Assembly (NCBI GenBank): GCA_026395475.1
Contig: JAPLYQ010000092.1
Location: forward strand, 1 to 9,846
Direction: 5' to 3'
From: Candidatus Roizmanbacteria bacterium
GTDB lineage: Bacteria; Patescibacteriota; Microgenomatia; UBA1406; GWC2-37-13
DNA: 9,846 bases
Shown here piece by piece: positions 5,563 through 9,846 of this stretch (positions within the stretch are counted from its first letter, which is position 1; each line of letters opens with the position of its first letter). A model generated the notes under the pieces. The model saw only the letters and a list, made by a program, of their open reading frames with translations, was not told where the DNA came from and searched no databases. A program made the position numbers and the translations under genes.

Positions 5563-6375
5563 GTGATAGCGGGAAATGTTTTTGAAAGTAATACTGATTT
5601 AAACGGATTGAAAATGGCACAAGCATCTCTCACAAAACAAGACGCAGAACTTACAAAGGAAGTTGAAAGTTTGAGAAAGGAGTCGCTCATTGGAGAGTTG
5701 AAAAATTATAAATCCACCTGTGAAGAGCTGGTGGCTTACTTCACTGAAAAGGATAGCAAGAGCAATTTGGAATTGTCTGAGACTTGTGTATCTGCAGCAG
5801 ATAAACTACTTCAACCTGAATACACAGTAAACGGAGCAGATTTTATTGAAACTCTCAGTAGAGAACGAGTATTTACAGCAATGCAGAAGGCATCGATGGC
5901 AAAGCAACAGTTAATTCAAGATGAACAATACGCTTTGGCCGTTAAAAAGAAAGAAGAAGAACGACTTACGATTGTCCCTCCTGCACCTCGACAAGAAGGA
6001 AAAATAATCGTGGTAAACCTGGGACTCCAGCGGTTGTATGCTTATGAAAATGGATCTACCCTTTTTCCGACAGCTGTACCAATAACCACAAGAAAACAAG
6101 GATTCGAAACGGTAACCGGTGAGTTTGCAGTGTATCTAAAAGAATTGCAACATAAGATGGTGTCGCCATTCCCTGGCATTTACTATGATGATGTGGTGAA
6201 TTATTGGATGCCATTTTATCTGGGATATGGTCTTCATGATGCGCCTTGGAGGAGCATTTATGGAACTCAAGACTACAAAGTTGTCGGTAGTCATGGGTGT
6301 GTAAACATCCCGTTTAAGGAGACTTCTATCCTGTATAATTGGGCTGTGGTAGGAACAAGAGTTATCGTTCTATAA
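5563..6375 (+). CDS. L,D-transpeptidase (YkuD domain), catalytic part
   Basis: Numbering from GTG 5563 gives 270 residues, but the frame is open from 5512 and the segment before GTG reads as plausible protein. Residues about 15-135 are charged, partly coiled-coil (KQDAELTKEVESLRKE, VKKKEEERL). The YkuD domain covers about 146-270: IIVVNLGLQRLYAYENG opens the fold, GLHDAPW (223-229) has the conserved His, and SHGCVN (243-248) has the catalytic Cys246. Such enzymes form 3-3 cross-links in peptidoglycan or attach proteins to it, outside the membrane. Export needs the signal anchor encoded in the other frame at 5271-5534. The natural C-terminus (GTRVIVL) is intact, so only the 5' part is disturbed. 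Confidence 0.85.
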   Translation: MIAGNVFESNTDLNGLKMAQASLTKQDAELTKEVESLRKESLIGELKNYKSTCEELVAYFTEKDSKSNLELSETCVSAADKLLQPEYTVNGADFIETLSRERVFTAMQKASMAKQQLIQDEQYALAVKKKEEERLTIVPPAPRQEGKIIVVNLGLQRLYAYENGSTLFPTAVPITTRKQGFETVTGEFAVYLKELQHKMVSPFPGIYYDDVVNYWMPFYLGYGLHDAPWRSIYGTQDYKVVGSHGCVNIPFKETSILYNWAVVGTRVIVL

Positions 6376-6444
6376 CGTTAGGACAATCTATACATCAATG
6401 CAAAAGCAGGAAAAGGCGGAGCCGGTCGTGTAGCCTTTTTTCCT

Positions 6445-7329
6445 ATGAAAGCTGGTCCATGTGGTGGTGATGGAGGCGATGGTGGAACAGTAATCGTTCG
6501 TGGAAAAAAAGAAGTAAAAAACTTAAATACATTTGCCACAAAAAAAGCATTTGTAGCTGAGGATGGTGGACAAGGTGAAAACTTCAATAAGACTGGACAC
6601 AGAGGAGCTGACTCCATACTCTATGTTCCTCTTAACACAGAAGTAGTCAATACCATGTTAAAGACTAAGATTGTTATAACTGAAGTTGATCATGATTATA
6701 TTTTGTGTAAAGGTGGAAAAGGCGGAAGAGGAAATGACAAATTTAAATCTGCAACAAACCAAACTCCTAAGCACGCAGAACCAGGCACTCCTGGAGAGAG
6801 TTTCCATTTTAAGATAATACTTAAGTTAATTGCAGACGCAGGATTCATTGGGTTACCAAATGCTGGAAAGAGTAGCCTTTTGAATGAAATAACTAACGCA
6901 CGAGTTGCTACAGCACCATATCCATTTACAACGCTTGAGCCAAATTTGGGTGCATTTGAACACTTTGTTATTGCTGATGTTCCAGGTCTTATAGAAGGTG
7001 CATCAAAAGGAAAAGGACTGGGAAGTAGATTTTTAAAACATATTGAAAAAGTTAAAGTACTGTATCACTGTATTAGTGCAGAAAGTGACACCCCAGAAAA
7101 TGAATATAATACCGTGAGAACTGAACTTTCCAATTCTAACCCAATTCTAATAGAAAAGAAGGAATTAATCCTACTGACAAAAATTGACCTGTTAGAACCA
7201 GAAGCAAGAAAAAAAAGAATTAAAGCTCTTGAGAAAAAACTTGGTCTTCCAGTACTTGGAGTGTCCATTCATGATCTTGACTCAATAGAAGCTTTAAAGA
7301 AGAATATAAGAGATAATGTTGAAGTGTAA
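6445..7329 (+). CDS. obgE: Obg-family ribosome-assembly GTPase, start unresolved
   Basis: From ATG 6445 the protein has 294 residues. The glycine-rich Obg domain occupies about 1-125 (GGDGGDGG, GGKGGRGN, AEPGTPGE). The G domain follows: G1 GLPNAGKS (136-143), switch region FTTLEPNLG, G3 DVPG (178-181) with GLIEGASKGKGLG, and G4 TKID (245-248). The usual SA of G5 is replaced by SIHD (274-277). There is no C-terminal OCT domain, as in short Obg forms. Obg binds the large ribosomal subunit during assembly. In-frame sequence before ATG 6445 (NLYINAKAGKGGAGRVAFFP) matches the conserved Obg N-terminus, so translation should begin upstream. However, between the in-frame TAG at 6379 and 6445 there is no ATG, GTG or TTG. 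Confidence 0.9.
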   Translation: MKAGPCGGDGGDGGTVIVRGKKEVKNLNTFATKKAFVAEDGGQGENFNKTGHRGADSILYVPLNTEVVNTMLKTKIVITEVDHDYILCKGGKGGRGNDKFKSATNQTPKHAEPGTPGESFHFKIILKLIADAGFIGLPNAGKSSLLNEITNARVATAPYPFTTLEPNLGAFEHFVIADVPGLIEGASKGKGLGSRFLKHIEKVKVLYHCISAESDTPENEYNTVRTELSNSNPILIEKKELILLTKIDLLEPEARKKRIKALEKKLGLPVLGVSIHDLDSIEALKKNIRDNVEV

Positions 7330-7332
7330 GAG

Positions 7333-8361
7333 TTAAACGGATTCTAATATTTTTTTGAGGTCTTCCAAAGTAGAAACTTTCATGAGATGGTCTCTTAGTC
7401 TTGCAGAACCTTCCATTCCTTTACAATACCAAGAGAGGTGTTTCCGCATTGGGCGCAGATCCAAATCAGGTCTATACTGTAAAAATAGCTGTGCATGATA
7501 TAACATCGCCTTTTTTCGTTCTTCAAAAGTGGGTTGATACTCTTTAAATATCCAAGGATTGCCAAAAGCTGCTCGAGCTATGAGGACTCCATCAACTCCA
7601 TAGGTCTTCATCTTATCCTCTGCATCAGAGATGCTATTTACGTCACCATTTCCCCAAAGAGAAACATCCGTTCCTTTAGTAAATTCGTTCGCTTTTGCGA
7701 TTTCAGTCCAATCTGCTCTTCCACTGTATCGAGCATCAAATGTACGTCCATGAAGGGCAATTCTATCTACACCGGCATCAATAAGAAATGGTATAACTTC
7801 ATTCACTTGAGTAGAATGATATCCGATTCTTGTCTTAACAGAAATAGGTAAATCAGCTTGGTTAGAGACTGGATTCCCGCCTTCGCGGGAATGACACATG
7901 CTTATAACTTTTTGCTGCATATTTTCTGGTAGATCTGTATCAACTAAACGTTTTCCATTTTTCCATTCTATTCTTGATTCTAAAAGGACCTTAATTATTT
8001 CCTTTGCTCGAGGAAGATCGAGAAGGAGTGCTGCTCCCCCACCTTTTTTTACAATGTTTGTATCAGGACATCCCATGTTAACATCTATCCCAGCATACCC
8101 TAACTCTGCTGCGACAAAAAAAGCATACCTATAGAACTTGGGGTGTGGACCAAAGAATTGGGCAATAATTGGAGTTTTTGTTTTGTGTTTATCGAGTGCA
8201 TGAAGAAGAGTCTCGCGACCTCTAAAAAGTCCTTCAGTAGTGACAAACTCTGTATACATGACATCTGGCTTTCCAATCTCATCTGTCATTTGTCGGAATG
8301 CAGCGTCAGTAACGCCATCAACAGGTGCAAGAGCAATAATACCAGGTTGTGATAAGTTCAT
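7333..8361 (-). CDS. dus: tRNA-dihydrouridine synthase (Dus family)
   Basis: The protein has 342 residues. APVDGVTDAAFR (12-23) is the flavin-binding start of the TIM barrel, NMGCP (95-99) contains the catalytic Cys98, VKTRIGYH (175-182) the conserved Lys, and HGRT (204-207) and GNGD (237-240) further FMN contacts. ARAAFGNPW replaces the more usual GRGA-GNPW. It reduces uridines in tRNA D-loops with FMN and NAD(P)H. Residues about 131-168 are an expansion before the DLPISVKTR strand, and within it CHSREGGNP is encoded by a palindromic repeat inserted in frame. The gene converges on Obg with 3 bases between stops. The -10-like TACAAT (8374-8379) has an upstream TG and lies 12 nt before the ATG. 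Which uridine is modified is unknown. Confidence 0.93.
   Translation of the reverse strand: MNLSQPGIIALAPVDGVTDAAFRQMTDEIGKPDVMYTEFVTTEGLFRGRETLLHALDKHKTKTPIIAQFFGPHPKFYRYAFFVAAELGYAGIDVNMGCPDTNIVKKGGGAALLLDLPRAKEIIKVLLESRIEWKNGKRLVDTDLPENMQQKVISMCHSREGGNPVSNQADLPISVKTRIGYHSTQVNEVIPFLIDAGVDRIALHGRTFDARYSGRADWTEIAKANEFTKGTDVSLWGNGDVNSISDAEDKMKTYGVDGVLIARAAFGNPWIFKEYQPTFEERKKAMLYHAQLFLQYRPDLDLRPMRKHLSWYCKGMEGSARLRDHLMKVSTLEDLKKILESV
7871..7893. repeat. Palindromic repeat inserted in frame within dus
   Basis: ATTCCCGC (7873-7880) and GCGGGAAT (7885-7892) form a perfect 8-bp stem with loop CTTC, flanked by GG and GACA. Read with dus, it encodes CHSREGGNP. I recognise this element and peptide as a repeat family seen in many bacterial genomes and occasionally inside ORFs (from memory, not searched). 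It is far more GC-rich than its surroundings and keeps the dus frame open. Confidence 0.8.
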
Positions 8362-8373
8362 AGTATAGCTACG

Positions 8374-8379
8374 ATTGTA
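8374..8379 (-). promoter_or_regulatory. Possible extended -10 of dus
   Basis: On the - strand TGTTACAAT gives TG-N-TACAAT, 12 nt before ATG 8361, in the 60-base gap after the decarboxylase gene. No -35 is clear. A second box, TATACT (8362-8367), touches the ATG and is too close to be the promoter. Read-through from the decarboxylase is also possible, because no terminator lies between the two genes. Confidence 0.4.
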
Positions 8380-8421
8380 ACAAATATATCCATATATACA
8401 TTGCTACATTTTCTATCGTAC

Positions 8422-9540
8422 TTAACCCCTTAGAATCTTTTTTCCCTTACAAACGTCGGAGAAGAATTCATCAATTTTTGCTTTGTCTACATGTTGCATG
8501 ACCACAACGTGCGCAATATCTCCATAACATGAAAGTTGCCAGTCTGATATAACATCTTTATGTGGTTTGTCAAAATATACGGTATTTGAAAATTGATTTA
8601 GGTTTGATTGAAAACCCGCATCTTGGAACTTTGAATGAAGATATTGTGCATTCTCCAAACATAGTTTTGCATCGGCTCTCAGCTTTTCCTTGCCATATTT
8701 TTTTATTGCATACCAAGCATAGAGCGGACTATGTCCATTTCTTGACCCGGAGATTGTAGTATCGTGAGAATTAATATACTCTACCTTGTTTTTAACTTTA
8801 TTAACATGATGCTTTCTTGCAAGTACTATTCCAGACATAAGAGGCACTCCAAGGAATTTGTGCATCGAGATGGCAATACTATCCACTCCTTTATCAAACG
8901 AGTAAAATGGCGCCTTCTTAATAAAAGGAGTAATCATACCTGATAATGCTCCATCGACATGAATATATGTTTTTTTTACTTTATTTGTTTTTAAAACAAA
9001 CTTTATTTTCTCCAAGTCATCAAAAGCACCTTTAACTGTTGTTCCACAGTTCACTAATACAATAGCCTCACCAGAGTTATTCTTTTTTAATACTCTATTA
9101 AAATGCTCGTAGTCCATCTCTCCACTTTCTTGAGACTTAATTTCAACATAGTGCATTCTCATAATTTTTGCGGCTTTTGCAATTGAGTAATGTGTATCTG
9201 CTGAAAAGTATAGTGTTGCCTTTGGGAGTGATTCACGAGCTAAAAACATACCTTCCATATTCCCTTCAGTCCCACCAGAGGTAACATAACCCCATCCATC
9301 TTTTTTCTGCATATGGTATAGCTCCAGAAAGAAATTCACAACCTCCTGCTCAAAGTGCTTTGAATGCTTTTTCCAAGACACAGTGGAAAACGGGTCTCCA
9401 GCATTGTTAATATAGACGCCACATGCTTTTGTGATGAAGTCGTAGTCATACTGCATGTTATTGGGAAAACCTAAGTATTTGTTTTCCAACAACTTCATCT
9501 GGTCGATATATTTGTCTAAATGATCATGTATTTTTTTCAT
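8422..9540 (-). CDS. hdc: PLP-dependent histidine decarboxylase family enzyme
   Basis: The protein has 372 residues, the normal length for PLP-type histidine decarboxylases of the group II family. The match to the Morganella-type enzyme runs the whole length from memory: YLGFPNN near the N-terminus, WGYVTSGGTEGN (83-94, cofactor phosphate loop), DTHYS (115-119, His stacking on PLP), HVDGALSGM (194-202, Asp to the pyridine nitrogen), SMHKFLGVP (225-233, Lys228 Schiff base) and SGSRNGH (264-270). The expected reaction is histidine to histamine plus CO2. Serine or another amino acid is possible, because related plant enzymes switched substrate. No antiporter is visible beside it. Transcription must pass an attenuator-like terminator that ends on the base before the ATG. 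There is no Shine-Dalgarno. Confidence 0.85.
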   Translation of the reverse strand: MKKIHDHLDKYIDQMKLLENKYLGFPNNMQYDYDFITKACGVYINNAGDPFSTVSWKKHSKHFEQEVVNFFLELYHMQKKDGWGYVTSGGTEGNMEGMFLARESLPKATLYFSADTHYSIAKAAKIMRMHYVEIKSQESGEMDYEHFNRVLKKNNSGEAIVLVNCGTTVKGAFDDLEKIKFVLKTNKVKKTYIHVDGALSGMITPFIKKAPFYSFDKGVDSIAISMHKFLGVPLMSGIVLARKHHVNKVKNKVEYINSHDTTISGSRNGHSPLYAWYAIKKYGKEKLRADAKLCLENAQYLHSKFQDAGFQSNLNQFSNTVYFDKPHKDVISDWQLSCYGDIAHVVVMQHVDKAKIDEFFSDVCKGKKILRG

Positions 9541-9564
9541 AAAAAAAAACCCGCTTTTGGCGGG
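9541..9564 (-). terminator. Intrinsic terminator directly before the decarboxylase ATG
   Basis: On the - strand CCCGC (9564-9560), loop CAAAA and GCGGG (9554-9550) form a five-pair all-GC stem followed by nine U (9549-9541), then the AUG. The upstream gene ends at 9749, before a strong promoter, so this hairpin ends only the short leader transcript. It is best read as the terminator of an attenuator. Confidence 0.8.
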
Positions 9565-9615
9565 GTGTGTATTAACTTTTTTTCACACTTATCCCGCCCT
9601 CTGTGGGGTAATAAG
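9559..9615 (-). promoter_or_regulatory. Candidate transcription attenuator: mutually exclusive hairpins
   Basis: Segment 1, GGCGGGAUAAGUGUG (9598-9584), pairs with segment 2, CACACCCCGCC (9569-9559): 6 + 5 pairs around a 4-nt AUAA bulge, with a 14-nt loop. This antiterminator uses up the 5' arm of the terminator stem (9564-9560). Upstream, CUUAU plus CCC (9615-9606) can pair with GGG plus AUAAG (9595-9588), sequestering part of segment 1 and thereby favouring the terminator. Segment 1 includes the last codons and the stop of the leader ORF, so ribosome position would choose the structure. Pairings were found by eye; energies were not calculated. Confidence 0.65.
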
Positions 9616-9648
9616 CCTGACAAAAAGAACTGATAAGTTGTTTTTCAT
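9589..9648 (-). CDS. 19-residue leader peptide upstream of the decarboxylase
   Basis: ATG 9648-9646 to TAA 9591-9589 encodes MKNNLSVLFVRLITPQRAG. The ATG lies 12 nt after a consensus -10 box, so the mRNA leader is only about 6 nt and no Shine-Dalgarno is present. Both Arg codons (11 and 17) are AGG. There is no His codon, so it does not sense histidyl-tRNA in the way a hisL-type leader would. The final RAG recalls the RAG of the SecM arrest motif, but it is followed by a stop rather than Pro; this may be chance. The ORF overlaps the alternative hairpins, and its stop lies inside the bulge of the antiterminator. Translation is not proven; position and structure are the evidence. Confidence 0.6.
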   Translation of the reverse strand: MKNNLSVLFVRLITPQRAG

Positions 9649-9660
9649 ATGTGTTAGTTG

Positions 9661-9689
9661 ATTGTAATAATTGAAATGTAAAATGTCAA
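9661..9689 (-). promoter_or_regulatory. Consensus sigma70-type promoter of the leader/decarboxylase transcript
   Basis: On the - strand TTGACA (9689-9684) is separated by exactly 17 bases from TACAAT (9666-9661). This is the only promoter in the window with a perfect -35 hexamer. The start site is predicted near 9654. It lies in the gap after the upstream - strand gene, which ends at 9749, and can only feed the leader ORF and, on read-through, the decarboxylase. Confidence 0.8.
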
Positions 9690-9748
9690 GAGTAAAATAT
9701 GTATACACTATGTATTTGTCTGTAGGTTACTGGAGAGGCCCAATTACG

Positions 9749-9846
9749 TTATATTATCTCTTCTTTTCTTTTTCTTACGAAGGTTATCCATTCTTCAACC
9801 ACTTCAAAAATAAGTTTAAATGGAGCTTCAATAAGAAAGTCGAGAA
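9749..9846 (-). CDS. C-terminal fragment of an unrecognised protein
   Basis: A - strand frame open to the right edge ends at TAA 9751-9749 and gives 31 residues. The segment LDFLIEAPFKLIFEVVEE is amphipathic to hydrophobic, and the end is a charged tail (VRKRKEEII). No family is recognised. It may be the tail of a membrane-associated protein. No terminator is seen between it and the decarboxylase promoter about 60 bases further on. It is short, so confidence rests on the open frame, the TAA stop and the protein-like composition. Confidence 0.5.
   Translation of the reverse strand, partial: LDFLIEAPFKLIFEVVEEWITFVRKRKEEII

Noticed and set aside
6378..6617. - strand ORF of 79 codons opposite the Obg 5' region
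   Set aside because: Its Pro/Phe-rich composition is the expected antisense of the glycine-rich Obg domain.
7534..8352. + strand ORFs opposite dus
   Set aside because: They are antisense to a gene with a complete set of catalytic motifs, have irregular Cys/Ser-rich composition and no promoter.
9550..9583. The GC hairpin as a + strand terminator, using the T-run at 9577-9583
   Set aside because: The T-run is 12 bases away from the stem, and no + strand gene ends nearby. The nine-U tract on the - strand touches the stem, so the - orientation is right.
9541..9660. Metabolite riboswitch or T-box leader before the decarboxylase
   Set aside because: No recognised aptamer core, and no T-box specifier or tRNA-binding sequence is seen. 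The leader is about 115 nt and largely occupied by an ORF and the alternative stems.
1..9846. UGA reassigned to glycine as in Gracilibacteria/SR1
   Set aside because: All genes are full length under the standard code, and no in-frame TGA interrupts a conserved domain.
1..9846. CRISPR array, insertion sequence or prophage genes
   Set aside because: No regularly spaced repeats, transposase or phage structural proteins are visible; only two single short palindromes.

Overview
The window is AT-rich, densely packed bacterial DNA with small genes, abutting or overlapping gene ends and no convincing Shine-Dalgarno sequence before any start. Its two tRNA genes do not encode CCA. Fifteen of sixteen visible stop codons are TAA, and UGA is not reassigned. 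The proteins are typical bacterial types: Obg, Dus, nitroreductase, L,D-transpeptidase, EamA transporter. A Patescibacteria/CPR (Parcubacteria-like) genome fits best, but this is an inference, because no taxonomic marker such as rRNA is present.

Layout. 1-195 (+) is the end of an unrecognised gene. 197-1349 (-) is a two-gene unit: a membrane-anchored methyltransferase followed by a membrane-anchored lysozyme-like protein. 1394-1567 (+) holds tRNA-Arg(UCG) and tRNA-Lys(CUU), separated by a short palindromic repeat. A nitroreductase (-, 1578-2213) and an EamA transporter (+, 2300-3190) are divergent. 3149-4854 (-) is a three-gene operon: histidine phosphatase, NTF2-like protein, 2H-phosphoesterase-like protein. 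4878-7329 (+) runs cupin, L,D-transpeptidase (apparently frameshifted), Obg GTPase (5' end lacking a normal start). 7333-8361 (-) is a tRNA-dihydrouridine synthase with an in-frame palindromic repeat. 8422-9540 (-) is a PLP-dependent histidine-decarboxylase-family enzyme. 9749-9846 (-) is the tail of another unrecognised gene.

The most interesting region is 9541-9689 (-). A consensus sigma70-type promoter drives a 19-codon leader ORF. Its 3' half can form mutually exclusive hairpins, the last of which is an intrinsic terminator whose nine-U tract touches the decarboxylase start codon. This is the architecture of a ribosome-controlled transcription attenuator. The leader has no His codons, so it is not a textbook histidine sensor.

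The window also shows a repeated promoter rule: five genes have a -10 box exactly 9 nt before the ATG, which predicts nearly leaderless mRNAs. Two divergent promoters appear to share one -10 box read in both directions. Two members of widespread short palindromic repeat families are present, one at the 3' end of a tRNA and one inside a coding sequence.
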